Below are positions 53,806-62,389 of a DNA stretch of 64,000 nt, one piece after another. The notes below the pieces were generated by a model, which saw only the letters and a list, made by a program, of their open reading frames with translations, was not told the DNA's origin and did no database searches. The DNA is taken from the NCBI GenBank assembly GCA_963844855.1, contig CAWJQP010000083.1, positions 1-64,000 of the forward strand. Reading direction: 5' to 3'. The DNA is from DASQDN01 sp963844855 (GTDB taxonomy: Bacteria > Acidobacteriota > Terriglobia > Bryobacterales > Bryobacteraceae). The stretch's first letter is position 1, and each line of letters begins with the position of its first letter. A program made the translations under genes and the position numbers.

Positions 53806-53998
53806 CGCCGCCTGTTCCGTGCACAGCATAGCGACGGCATTTCCAATGTCCGCCGGTGTTCCCATTCGCCGCATCGGCGTCCAGCCGCTCCCATGCCATT
53901 GCCTGATCATTCCAAAAACTTCCGGAGGCAGGCGGCTGAGCACGCTGCGTCGGTCGCGCCCGGACTTACCACGTTCACGGTGACGCCGCGGGGCCTAG
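53806..53998 (-). pseudogene. Short-chain dehydrogenase/reductase (SDR) remnant
   Basis: Reverse reading gives 'GVTVNVVSPGATD', the end of the classical SDR nucleotide-binding region. One frame over it gives 'LSRLPPEVFGMIRQWHGSGW' then 'TPMRRMGTPADIGNAVAMLC', the SDR C-terminal signature. The expected 'TGQxxxVDGG' end is missing, as are the first about 180 residues (TGxxxGIG, YxxxK). It is a dead 3' fragment with a frameshift near 53945. Confidence 0.65.
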
Positions 53999-54512
53999 TG
54001 CAACTGCATACATTCGATGTCGGCGCTACGACTCGAGCAACGGATCGCGTTGCCTATAACAACGTTAGAGATTGGAATACGAATATGCGTGCAACAGGTG
54101 GAGGCATTTGAAGTGAGGAGACGTTCTTTAGATCGCTGCGGCGCTCTCCACTTCATTGATGCGGCGGCCGAGGTGATGTGCAGAGTGCACTTCGGATTTG
54201 TAGCTCATCCGTCGCTCCGGATGAGATCGTCTTGAAGGCAAGGTCCTGGGTTCTCAGGGTGTTGGCGAAGGACATGCCGGTGTTCGTCGAATAAAGTTAA
54301 GCTCATTGCGGCATTGGTAGGCCACGACGGCCGCAGCAACTGCAACGGCGCGCAAGAACGCAAGACTTCCCCAGCGGCGAGACGTTTATAAATCCAAGTT
54401 GACGGTTCAGCCCGCTACGCCGAAATTTGCCCGAAACGGCGTTCGTGTCACCTAAAAAATGACTGAGGTCATACGCAGCGCCGGTGGCTCAGGAGTTCGC
54501 TGGAATGGCACA
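53999..54512. other. Gene-free stretch between two remnants
   Basis: No supported gene. Some short frames look like coding relics ('ARSWVLRVLAKDMPVFVE' around 54240) but cannot be named. Confidence 0.4.
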
Positions 54513-54830
54513 TCGAAAAAAGCCCGGCAAAGGTTCAAACCGAAGACCATTCTTCGTCTGCCTGATCTGGAGCAGTCAGAGAATGCAGTGCTCAACTGAC
54601 TTTCAATCGACCGTTGTACTTCGCTCCGCCGATTGGCATACGAGGCGGCCGATACGGGTCTGCTGAGCCCGGTGCTGGCTGCGGGCATCCATCGCGTGAA
54701 AGGCGCCAAATGACTCGGTCTGAAGACTGGCAACTGGCTCACTGCCGAACAATTCAAGAAGCTGCTGCAATGCGTACTGGTTGTGCCCTTTAGGCGCCAT
54801 CTCTTCGCAAAGCGCGACATCGCGTAAATG
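54513..54830 (+). pseudogene. Tyrosine recombinase/integrase remnant with internal deletion
   Basis: One forward frame interrupted by stops reads 'KTILRLPDLEQSENAVLN', stop, then 'LRRLAYEAADTGLLSPVLAA' with 'GIHRVKGAK', stop, then 'LGLKTGNWLTAEQFKKLLQ'. These match the N-terminal SAM-like and inter-domain part of an integrase family very common in Acidobacteriota (from memory: ...RLAYEAADSGLLSPELAAGIRRVKGAKRLGVRxGNWLTxEQ...). About 60 residues between the first two pieces are deleted and the catalytic R...HxxR...Y domain is gone. Confidence 0.65.
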
Positions 54831-54842
54831 GATGGACAACGG

Positions 54843-57071
54843 TCACTCTCGCGGATATTGCAGTTCGACGGAGTAGGTGCGCTGTCCGAGTGCCGTTCCA
54901 TTAGCCCCAGCAGCCCGCTCACCTAAGTCTTGATGTTCCGAAGAAGCAATTCCAATCGCGGGATCACTGACGGAATGCTTTCCAGTTTCCATGCGACCGG
55001 CAAAGCGACGCAAATAACCCTGGTAGGCGTCGCTCCTCACCGTCAAGTCATACCAATTGCCTGTCTCGGCCAACGACCAACGTCGTTCAATAGACTTCTT
55101 GGACTCAATAGAGAACGTCCACGGTCCGCTCCGATCATAAGCGTTGGCGACCACCTTGACGTGGTGAACAGCAAGGCCGCTATTCTTAATGAGCAATCGC
55201 AGTTCACCGCTTCTGGGATCGTAAGCCGCTTTGGTTTCCAGATCTAAACTGCTTCCAAGTGCTGGCACGCTTCCCTTGAACTCTCTAAGGAAGCCATTCG
55301 GCCCGTAAACCCAAAGGTTGTATTCACCTTCGTCCTTAGACACGTTCCAGGCATCCGTGAGCGACTTGCTCGCTTCAACGGTATAACGGCGAGGAATTCG
55401 GTCCAGATGAAGCTTGTCATAAACGTGAAAGACCACGCCCTGCTTGCCCGAATTGTGAAACTCCAATGCGATGCTCTCCCCGGGAATAACGCGCTCTTGA
55501 ACATGCAACACATAGGGGAGAGCGCGAGATGGACGAGTTCCCAGTTCTTGAAAGAGTTCGCCAGGCACGTCAGGAGCAATTGGTTTCGGGCGCTTAATGT
55601 GCTCTGCCACTACCGCAACAGAATCAGATACGTCGGGCAGCTTCGGAAACACCGGGTTGTTCGGACTAACGAAATCAAAGGCAGACGTCAGATCGCCCGA
55701 CACAACTCGATGCCAAGGGCTGATGCTTGAAATCTTGATGCCGAAACGCTTTTCCAGGAACTGGCCGACGGAAGTGTGATCGAAGACTTGCGAATTAACC
55801 CATCCACCCTTGCTCCACGGAGAAATAATGTAGAGAGGAACTCGCGGCCCAAGACCCCAGGGTCGAACGCTACCTGAGATCGTATCTTCCGGCTTTACAT
55901 ATTCGCCTTTTGCGCCGGCGAAGTATTCGCCGCCTAGATCCAGCGTAGACTTTCCGGCAAGTGACCCATCCAGGTTGAAGGAGGGTACGGCAGGCGGTGG
56001 AACGTGATCAAATTGACCGTCATTCTCGTCGAAGGTCAGAATGAACACCGTCTTACTCCACACTTCGGGATTGGCGGTGAGAGCGTTCAGGACTTGCGCC
56101 GTAAACTCTGCGCCCTGAAGCGGAGTGGATCGCGACGGGTGTTCTGACCAATTCGCCGGCGGGAGCACCCATGAAACCTGAGGGAGAGCATCATTCTGAA
56201 CATCCTGGGCAAGTTGCTCCAGAGACCAATGTGGCATTCCGTTGCGATACTGTGGTGACTCCTTGCTGGCGCTCCTGAAGCTTTCAAAGGCCAGACAACC
56301 ATGCATCGCGCCGGTCCAATTGTCGTTTGGATCCTGATAGAAGCGCCAGGTGATCCCGGCTCGTTGCAGGACATCCGGAATGGTGGCCCATTTAAACGCG
56401 GACCCTTGATAAACATAACCTGGGGTAGGCAGGGCGCCTTTCACCCAGCACCGAAGATTGTTCGGCTCAGAGTCCGCATCTGTGCAATTCTCGCCGCGCG
56501 CTCGCAATTCCGGGTTAAAATTCGACCCCGACCAAAACACGATTCGGTTCGGATCCGTTCCGGTTGTCACCGAGCAATGGTAAGCATCACAAATTGTGAA
56601 TGCGTCCGCAAGAGCGAACTGGAACGGGATATCTTCCCGCTTATAGTGACCCATGGAATACTGCGTCTTAAACTTCGGCCAGAAGCCAAACTTTCCCTGG
56701 TTCCAAGCCGCTTGAGAATCCGAGAACGAGTGCGGCGTCCCAGGGACACGAAGTCCGCTGGTGATCTTGGTGTCAAGATGAAACGGCGAGATCTCCCTGA
56801 CTCCGTCGGATTGATGCCAGACCGATTTGCCGCTCTCCAACGGAATCGGATGGCGGTCCCCAAAGCCTCGCACTCCCTTCATCGTTCCAAAGTAGTGATC
56901 GAAAGAGCGATTTTCCTGCATCAGAATGACAACGTGCTTGACGTCTTCGATGGCGCCGGTCTTGGTGAAGGCAGGAACGGCCAGGGCTCTACGGATGCTT
57001 GCGGGTAGAGTCGCAAGTGCGGCAACGGCACTCGCCGACCGTAGGAACTGGCGCCTGTTATTGAGAGACAT
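54843..57071 (-). CDS. Tat-exported phosphocholine-specific phospholipase C-like protein, 742 aa
   Basis: ATG 57071. Twin-arginine signal 'MSLNNRRQFLRSASAVAALA'. Phosphoesterase family domain: 'VKHVVILMQENRSFDHYFGT' then MKGVRGFGDRHP, the hallmark of bacterial non-haemolytic phospholipase C; 'HYKREDIPFQFALADAFTIC'; 'YHCSVTTGTDPNRIVFWSG'; 'NDALPQVSWVLPPANWSEHP'; 'FILTFDENDGQFDHVPPP'. Two C-terminal DUF756-type beta domains follow ('RAYTVEA'-like strands 'FHVYDKLHLDRIPRRYTVEA', 'DLTVRSDAYQGYLRRFAGRM'). Size (about 700-750 aa) and domains fit the Tat-exported Pseudomonas/Burkholderia PlcN type. It hydrolyses phosphatidylcholine-like lipids in the periplasm or outside, possibly for phosphate. Intact and monocistronic. 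Confidence 0.9.
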   Translation of the reverse strand: MSLNNRRQFLRSASAVAALATLPASIRRALAVPAFTKTGAIEDVKHVVILMQENRSFDHYFGTMKGVRGFGDRHPIPLESGKSVWHQSDGVREISPFHLDTKITSGLRVPGTPHSFSDSQAAWNQGKFGFWPKFKTQYSMGHYKREDIPFQFALADAFTICDAYHCSVTTGTDPNRIVFWSGSNFNPELRARGENCTDADSEPNNLRCWVKGALPTPGYVYQGSAFKWATIPDVLQRAGITWRFYQDPNDNWTGAMHGCLAFESFRSASKESPQYRNGMPHWSLEQLAQDVQNDALPQVSWVLPPANWSEHPSRSTPLQGAEFTAQVLNALTANPEVWSKTVFILTFDENDGQFDHVPPPAVPSFNLDGSLAGKSTLDLGGEYFAGAKGEYVKPEDTISGSVRPWGLGPRVPLYIISPWSKGGWVNSQVFDHTSVGQFLEKRFGIKISSISPWHRVVSGDLTSAFDFVSPNNPVFPKLPDVSDSVAVVAEHIKRPKPIAPDVPGELFQELGTRPSRALPYVLHVQERVIPGESIALEFHNSGKQGVVFHVYDKLHLDRIPRRYTVEASKSLTDAWNVSKDEGEYNLWVYGPNGFLREFKGSVPALGSSLDLETKAAYDPRSGELRLLIKNSGLAVHHVKVVANAYDRSGPWTFSIESKKSIERRWSLAETGNWYDLTVRSDAYQGYLRRFAGRMETGKHSVSDPAIGIASSEHQDLGERAAGANGTALGQRTYSVELQYPRE

Positions 57072-57227
57072 TTGGACTCCGTTTACTTGCTAATGAATGA
57101 AGTTCTCTTCTTCCGCTTCGTTGAACTCCTAGTTTATAGGGGCTGGTTGCTGCCTCCCAGCTTACAACCTTACCAATGCAATACAATTACTGGTTGACTT
57201 CGGATGAATGACCACTGTATATTGTGT

Positions 57228-57420
57228 ACTTCTGTTGGTCTCCACGTTTTGTGGAGTGAAAAGGGAACCTGGTGAGAATCCAGGGCTGCCCCGCAGCGGT
57301 AAGCAGGAACGAAAGCCGTCCTCGCAAGCACTGGCTGGATAAGCCGGGAAGCGACGGTTAGTAGAAACGCCTTCCAAGGCAGCGCCTGCAAGTCCGAAGA
57401 CCTGCCAACGGTCGGCGCGA
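57228..57420 (+). promoter_or_regulatory. Cobalamin (B12) riboswitch
   Basis: Conserved elements in order: an upstream stem CTCCAC/GTGGAG (57240-57256), 'AAAAGGGAACCTGGTGAGA' with 'ATCCAGGGCTGCCCCGCA' and 'GCGGTAAGCAGGAACGAAAG' (57259-57317), the CACTGG and 'GGGAAGCGACGGTTAGTAG' region (57330-57364), and the B12-box-like 'CAAGTCCGAAGACCTGCC' (57388-57406). These are the class core motifs. It lies about 105 nt upstream of nrdA in the same orientation. Ligand binding is expected to shut off nrdAB. Confidence 0.95.
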
Positions 57421-57469
57421 GAGCGCCGAACAGACGCAAGCTGCCGAGGGGCGTGCTGGTGCTGGCGAT

Positions 57470-57519
57470 GTGGAGTTTTCTCCACGCGCTGTTGCCACTT
57501 TGCTCCTCGCTTTGTGAGG
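57470..57519 (+). promoter_or_regulatory. Probable expression platform of the B12 riboswitch
   Basis: GTGGAG-TTTT-CTCCAC (57470-57485) is the mirror of the CTCCAC/GTGGAG stem in the aptamer (57240-57256), so the arms can exchange partners. Just after it, CCTC (57505-57508) can pair with the GAGG of the nrdA ribosome site (57516-57519). No U-run terminator follows, which points to translational control. Confidence 0.5.
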
Positions 57520-57525
57520 TACAAC

Positions 57526-59916
57526 GTGGCTACCATCGATATCGAATCCTCCGGTCCTACAGAACTCATTCCCGGCATCCATGCCGAAACTCCAGCTACT
57601 ACCATGCACGTGCGCAAGCGCAACGGCGCTCTCGAGTCCGTGTCTGTCGACAAGATCATTCGCGCCGTGCAGCGTTGCGCCGTCGGCTTGCCGCATGTAG
57701 ACCCCATGCGTGTCGCGATCAAGACGATCGGCGGACTCTATGATGGATCGACCACCAAAGAGTTGGACCAGCTTTCCATTCAAACCGCTTCTTCGCTGAT
57801 TGCCGAGGAACCGGAGTATTCGCGGCTCGCAGCGCGGCTTCTGGATCGCTACATCGAAAAAGAAGTACAAAACCAAAACATCTTTTCGTTTTCGCAGTCG
57901 ATCGACGCAGGCCAGCGCGCCGGGCTGATTTCGGGGACGACAGCAGTCTTCGTCCGTGAAAACGCCAGAAAGCTCAACAGCGCCATAGACGAGCGCATGT
58001 CGGACCGGTTCGAGTTCTTCGGTATCCGCACCGTCTATGACCGATACCTTCTGAAGAATCCGCAGACGCGCGATGTCATCGAAACACCGCAATACTTTCT
58101 TCTGCGCGTGGCATGCGGGCTTTCCCGATCTCCGAGTGAGGCGATTGACTTCTATCAGTTGTTGGCCCAACTCGATTACCTGCCGAGTTCGCCTACACTC
58201 TTCAACTCCGGAACCGCGCATCCGCAAATGTCGTCGTGCTACTTGCTGGATTCGCCGCAGGATCACTTGGAGGCGATCTACGACCGCTACAAGGATGTCG
58301 CGATGCTCTCCAAATTCTCGGGCGGAATCGGCCTCGCGTATCACCGCATTCGCTCGCGCGGCTCACTGATTCAGGCAACAAATGGAAAATCGAACGGCAT
58401 CGTGCCGTGGCTGAAGACGCTCGATTCGTCGGTTGCAGCGGTTAATCAAGGGGGGAAGCGCAAAGGCGCCTGCTGCGTCTACCTGGAACCCTGGCACGCC
58501 GACATCGAGGAATTCATCGAGCTTCGTGACAATACGGGTGAGGAGGCCCGGCGCACCTACAACCTGAATCTCGCCCACTGGATTCCGGACCTGTTTATGG
58601 AACGAGTGGAATCCGATGGTGTCTGGTCCCTGTTCGACCCGGCCAAGACTCCGGAGTTGCCCGATCTTTACGGCGCGGAGTTCAAAGCAGCATATGAAGC
58701 CGCCGAGTCTGCTGGCATATATGCGCGGCAGGTGAAGGCCCGTGATCTCTATGGCCGGATGATGCGAATGCTCGCCGAAACCGGCAATGGATGGATGACG
58801 TTCAAGGATTCGTCGAATGCCAAGTCGAATCAGACTGGTGGTCCCGGCAACATCGTGCACTTGTCGAATCTCTGTACGGAGATCATCGAAGTTACCTCAG
58901 ATGCCGAAACCGCTGTGTGCAACCTCGGCTCGATCAATCTTGCGAGGCACGTGACCGATGGCGCTTTCGATTTCGGGAAGCTTGCGAGTACGGTCAAACG
59001 GGCGGTTCCGTTCCTGGACCGCGTCATCGACATCAACTTCTATCCGACAGAAGATGCGGGCGCTTCGAACCGTCGCTGGCGGCCGGTGGGACTCGGTGTC
59101 ATGGGCTTGCAAGACGTGTTCTTTCAGTTGAAGCTTCCTTTCGACAGTCCGGCGGCTCGGGAATTATCCAAGAAAATTCAGGAAGAGATTTACTATCAAG
59201 CGTTGTCCGTTTCCTGCGATCTTGCCGCAGTGCACGGTCCCCACGACTCCTTCGCTGAGACACGCGCGGCCAAGGGAGACCTGCAGTTCGACGCCTGGGG
59301 AGTGACACCCGAACAGGAGGAACGATGGGTTTCCCTTCGCTCGAGGATTCAGCGCGATGGTCTTCGCAATTCTCTGCTGATTGCGATCGCGCCCACGGCG
59401 ACCATTGCGTCCATCGCCGGCTGTTCCGAGTGTATAGAGCCACAGGTATCGAACCTATTCAAACGAGAAACACTCTCCGGAGATTTCCTTCAGGTAAACC
59501 GTTATCTCGCGGCGGATCTAAAGGCGCTGGGATCCTGGACAGAGGAGGTTCGGAATAAGCTGAAGCTTGCCGAAGGATCGGTCCATGGACTGGCAGAACT
59601 ACCGACGGAACTGCGCGAAGTGTATCGAACCGCCTGGGAGATTCCGATGCGCTCGCTGATAGACATGGCTGCGGACCGCGGAGCGTTTATCGATCAGAGC
59701 CAGTCGCTCAATCTCTTCATGGAGAGTCCGAATATCGGAAAGCTCTCCTCCATGTATATGTACGCCTGGCGTAAGGGATTGAAGACAACGTACTACATGC
59801 GCTCCCGCCCCGCGTCGAAGATCGCCAAGACAACCGTCACAGCCGGCAGCGCGGTAGCTCGCGAAGCGGTCACTTGTTCACTCGAAAACCCGGGATCGTG
59901 CGAGGCGTGCCAGTAA
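57526..59916 (+). CDS. nrdA: Class Ia ribonucleotide reductase, alpha subunit
   Basis: Start GTG 57526 chosen because GAGGT (57516-57520) lies 5 nt upstream; GTG 57514 is in frame but overlaps that site. The product is 796 aa. It reduces ribonucleoside diphosphates to deoxyribonucleotides. An N-terminal ATP-cone ('MHVRKRNGALESVSVDKIIR') provides activity control. Catalytic motifs: 'HPQMSSCYLLDS' and 'ETAVCNLGSINL' (redox Cys pair), 'SNLCTEI' (thiyl Cys at about residue 450, with flanking Asn and Glu), 'IAPTATIASIAGCSECIEPQ' and 'KTTYYMR' (radical-transfer Tyr pair), and C-terminal 'SCEACQ' for thioredoxin/glutaredoxin re-reduction. All are present, so the enzyme should be active. Controlled by the riboswitch upstream; nrdB follows after 19 bp. 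Confidence 0.95.
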   Translation: MATIDIESSGPTELIPGIHAETPATTMHVRKRNGALESVSVDKIIRAVQRCAVGLPHVDPMRVAIKTIGGLYDGSTTKELDQLSIQTASSLIAEEPEYSRLAARLLDRYIEKEVQNQNIFSFSQSIDAGQRAGLISGTTAVFVRENARKLNSAIDERMSDRFEFFGIRTVYDRYLLKNPQTRDVIETPQYFLLRVACGLSRSPSEAIDFYQLLAQLDYLPSSPTLFNSGTAHPQMSSCYLLDSPQDHLEAIYDRYKDVAMLSKFSGGIGLAYHRIRSRGSLIQATNGKSNGIVPWLKTLDSSVAAVNQGGKRKGACCVYLEPWHADIEEFIELRDNTGEEARRTYNLNLAHWIPDLFMERVESDGVWSLFDPAKTPELPDLYGAEFKAAYEAAESAGIYARQVKARDLYGRMMRMLAETGNGWMTFKDSSNAKSNQTGGPGNIVHLSNLCTEIIEVTSDAETAVCNLGSINLARHVTDGAFDFGKLASTVKRAVPFLDRVIDINFYPTEDAGASNRRWRPVGLGVMGLQDVFFQLKLPFDSPAARELSKKIQEEIYYQALSVSCDLAAVHGPHDSFAETRAAKGDLQFDAWGVTPEQEERWVSLRSRIQRDGLRNSLLIAIAPTATIASIAGCSECIEPQVSNLFKRETLSGDFLQVNRYLAADLKALGSWTEEVRNKLKLAEGSVHGLAELPTELREVYRTAWEIPMRSLIDMAADRGAFIDQSQSLNLFMESPNIGKLSSMYMYAWRKGLKTTYYMRSRPASKIAKTTVTAGSAVAREAVTCSLENPGSCEACQ

Positions 59917-59935
59917 CATCCCAAGGAGCTTGACC

Positions 59936-60934
59936 ATGATTCTCAATCCCGGATTTAATCTCACCTTACGACCGATGAAGTATCCCGTGTACTTCGAGAT
60001 GTTCAAGACCGCAATTAAGAACACCTGGACTGTAGAAGAGGTCGACTTTTCTACCGATGTCACCGACCTGCGCACACGAATGACGCCCGCCGAGCAGCAC
60101 TTGATCAAACGCCTGGTAGCGTTCTTCGCTACCGGCGACAGCATCGTGGGCAATAATCTGGTGCTGAATCTATACAAGCACGTCAACTCGCCGGAAGCGC
60201 GCATGTATTTGTCGCGGCAGTTGTACGAGGAAGCGCTACACGTGCAGTTTTACTTGACGCTGCTCGATACCTATGTCACCGACCCCGCGGAGCGGGCCGA
60301 GGCGTTCGCGGCGGTGGACAACATCCCTTCGATCCAGAAAAAGGCGAAATTTTGCTTCAAATGGATCGATTCGATTGAATCGCTTGATGAACTACGCAGC
60401 GATGCGGATATGCGGGCGTTCCTGCTGAACCTGGTTTGCTTCGCTGCCTGTATTGAGGGACTCTTTTTCTTTGCAGCCTTTGCGTATGTGTACTACCTCC
60501 GTTCGCGAGGGTTGCTCCAGGGCCTTGCATCCGGAACGAACTGGGTGTTCCGGGATGAGAGCGCGCATATCGAGTTCGCTTTAGAAGTGATCGCCACGGT
60601 GCGGCGCGAACGCCCGGACCTCTTCGACAAAACATTCGAGCAGGAAGTCACGCAAATGTTGAGAGAAGCGGTGGACTGCGAATTGACGTTCGCCGAGGAT
60701 ACGTTGGGACAAGGCGTCAGCGGACTTTCGGTCGCGAACATGCGCGAATACCTGCAATATGTGGCGGATCGCCGTCTGGAAGCGGTGGGAGTAGCGCCGA
60801 TATTCGGTTCTCGCAACCCCTTCTCGTTCATGGAACTGCAAGACGTCCAGGAACTGACAAACTTCTTCGAGCGTCGCGTCTCGGCCTACCAGGTCGGGGT
60901 CTCAGGCGAGGTCGCCTTCGCTGAAGAGTTCTGA
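59936..60934 (+). CDS. nrdB: Class Ia ribonucleotide reductase, beta (radical) subunit
   Basis: Start ATG 59936, with AAGGAG 7 nt upstream; an in-frame TTG six bases earlier is less likely. The product is 332 aa. Di-iron ligands are visible: Asp in 'FFATGDSIVGNNLVLNLYKH', Glu and His in 'RQLYEEALHVQFYLTLLD', Glu in 'FAACIEGLFFFAAFAYVYYL', Glu and His in 'FRDESAHIEFALEVI'. The residue four after the first His is Tyr (EEALHVQFY), as in tyrosyl-radical enzymes and unlike the Phe of class Ic. The C-terminal tail 'VGVSGEVAFAEEF' is the usual alpha-binding peptide. Cotranscribed with nrdA and therefore also under B12 control. Confidence 0.94.
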   Translation: MILNPGFNLTLRPMKYPVYFEMFKTAIKNTWTVEEVDFSTDVTDLRTRMTPAEQHLIKRLVAFFATGDSIVGNNLVLNLYKHVNSPEARMYLSRQLYEEALHVQFYLTLLDTYVTDPAERAEAFAAVDNIPSIQKKAKFCFKWIDSIESLDELRSDADMRAFLLNLVCFAACIEGLFFFAAFAYVYYLRSRGLLQGLASGTNWVFRDESAHIEFALEVIATVRRERPDLFDKTFEQEVTQMLREAVDCELTFAEDTLGQGVSGLSVANMREYLQYVADRRLEAVGVAPIFGSRNPFSFMELQDVQELTNFFERRVSAYQVGVSGEVAFAEEF

Positions 60935-61022
60935 GAACGAGGGCGGCGGCCGTTGGCTGGATGACCAACTGGGGAAGATTTGAGGCATGGTGGGGAGGCA
61001 CGACAAACTTCGATAGGGTTCG

Positions 61023-61180
61023 CTACATCCACTTCTTACTCAGATAGCGGTTCCAATACATGATCGGTCCCGTGAAGGCTAACAAGGGCAAAGATAGTCC
61101 CGTAACCGCCCAGATCAGCTTGACCCGCAACCCCCAGAACATACCAAGTGCAAAGGATCCATAGACCAGACAATCCAATC
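61023..61180 (-). pseudogene. PepSY-associated membrane protein, C-terminal remnant
   Basis: Reverse reading ends at a TAG complementary to 61023-61025 with 'LRVKLIWAVTGLSLPLLAFT' followed by GPIMYWNRYLSKKWM, the last transmembrane helix and tail typical of PepSY-associated TM proteins (..WxxxGLxxPxLxxTGxxMWWNR). Upstream sequence is out of frame, with traces of the preceding segment. Only about 50 residues of a roughly 400-residue protein remain. Confidence 0.5.
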
Positions 61181-61245
61181 GCCGAGCGAATGATTTTCGC
61201 CCCGACGGCCACGCCTGACATCGCCAAGGGAAGGGGACTCCTGGA

Positions 61246-61410
61246 CCTGCACACGCGTCTACTTTGACGGCAAGCTGGTCGGCAATTCCGTATCGAGGGC
61301 TTGAGCTGCGAGGCGGTCACGCACGACTATCCTACCGCGCTCCGCTTCACGGGAACGATTCACAGCGTGACTGTGGACATGTCGAGCGAGTTGATCAATG
61401 AAGACCTCTC
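61246..61410 (+). pseudogene. Arylsulfatase-type C-terminal remnant
   Basis: Forward frames give 'TRVYFDGKLVGNSVSRA' and, shifted, 'THDYPTALRFTGTIHSVTVD'. These correspond to the end of bacterial arylsulfatases (from memory: ..LYVDGKxVGxGRI..DTGTPVSxDYxxPFxFTGTIxKVTVDL). The catalytic CxPSR part is absent. It starts back to back with the PepSY remnant. Confidence 0.5.
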
Positions 61411-61627
61411 AGGGCGTTTTGCGCGGGGTGTCTTTTGCGAATTTTGATGTTGGGATTGTTCTCGCGTGCTCTTCGCACGTAACAACCGAGACGCCAAGTT
61501 CTCTGATACAGGCCACGACGTGCGTTGCGATATTCGGGCAGTCGGGCGCATCGCAGAGGTACTCAGTGAGTTCCTCCTCCCGACCCTCCGGCGTTAAAAA
61601 ACCGCTCCTAATCGTCACCCGAGGCAT
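61409..61627 (-). CDS. Small Cys-containing protein, 72 aa
   Basis: Start ATG 61627 chosen because a strong GGGAGGAG Shine-Dalgarno ends 5 nt upstream; the frame is open further 5' but lacks another ribosome site. Begins 'MPRVTIRSGFLTPEGREEEL' and carries 'EYLCDAPDCPNIATHVVACI' with a fourth Cys in 'VVTCEEHA', a C-x4-C...C...C-x2-H pattern that could hold zinc. Similar short CDxxGC-type proteins occur widely in Acidobacteriota without known function. Intact among decayed fragments. Confidence 0.65.
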   Translation of the reverse strand: MPRVTIRSGFLTPEGREEELTEYLCDAPDCPNIATHVVACIRELGVSVVTCEEHARTIPTSKFAKDTPRKTP

Positions 61628-62089
61628 TATTCTCCTCCCTGAAGAAAGACGTAATTTAGCGCACAGTGTTTCAATCCGAGCAAGTGCCTCGGGCATGTTC
61701 GATCTCGTGCGGGGATCGCACATAGCCCTACTAACCGATATCACTCGGGCTATTTGCTGCCTATAGGCTTCCAAGAACCGTCAAAGTGGATGGCCGTGCA
61801 ATTTATCGCGAGCGTGATCCGCGCGTTTGTCACACTGGAATCTCACTCCGGGAGCCGCGCACCGTCACCTTATTCCGCGGCGGTGTGGATGCGTATCTAC
61901 GCGTCTGATGACTTCGACCTGAGCGTCGGAGCCTCCCATCCCAGGCGAGTGGCGACCTATCCGGTACGCCATCGTTTTCGCAAGGAGATTCTGGACGGGA
62001 CAGGAAAGCTGACGAACCCTGAGCCGGTGGAGGATCGCAGTTGCAATGCCGACTTCTGCCTGGACGAGATAATGGGGCAGGTGTTTTTT
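61628..62089. other. Gene-free stretch, 462 bp
   Basis: No supported gene. The forward frame is open from 61754 into the next gene but the part before 62090 lacks protein-like composition. A second frame reads 'TVKVDGRAIYRERDPRVCHT', perhaps a relic. Confidence 0.4.
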
Positions 62090-62371
62090 ATGAAGCAGAC
62101 CACAACTCATCTTCGACAGTTCGCAATTGGCAGTGCAGCGGTAGGGGCCAATGCGTTAGGCGCTCTGGCAGTCGGCGCATTTGCGTTAGGCGCCTTGGCG
62201 ATAGGCCGCCTCGTCGTCGGCAGACTCACCGTCGGTAAAACGAATCTGACATCCGCCTCGATTGAGGACCTCACGATCGGACGCCTGCAGGTCCGTGAGC
62301 TTACGGTGACTGGCTCACTGAATACTCCGGCTCTTAATCTACTAGGCGATCCGCAAGACCGCTCCCGATAA
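62090..62371 (+). CDS. Small pentapeptide-like beta-helix protein, 93 aa
   Basis: Start ATG 62090 preferred to upstream in-frame starts because the repeat protein begins right after it ('MKQTTTHLRQFAIGSAAVGA'). Residues 11-72 obey a strict 5-residue period, X-(I/V/L)-G-X-(A/L): AIGSA, AVGAN, ALGAL, AVGAF, ALGAL, AIGRL, VVGRL, TVGKT, then looser NLTSA, SIEDL, TIGRL, QVREL. Hydrophobic residues at positions 2 and 5 suggest a quadrilateral beta-helix like pentapeptide-repeat proteins, though canonical A(D/N)LXX is replaced by AxGxx. No signal peptide. Function unknown. Confidence 0.6.
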   Translation: MKQTTTHLRQFAIGSAAVGANALGALAVGAFALGALAIGRLVVGRLTVGKTNLTSASIEDLTIGRLQVRELTVTGSLNTPALNLLGDPQDRSR

Positions 62372-62389
62372 GCGTCATGCCGCATGCAT

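Noticed and set aside
61036..61320. 94-codon reverse frame across the PepSY and arylsulfatase relics
   Set aside because: A neighbouring frame gives the recognisable PepSY end, and the forward strand gives the sulfatase end; this frame is a by-product.
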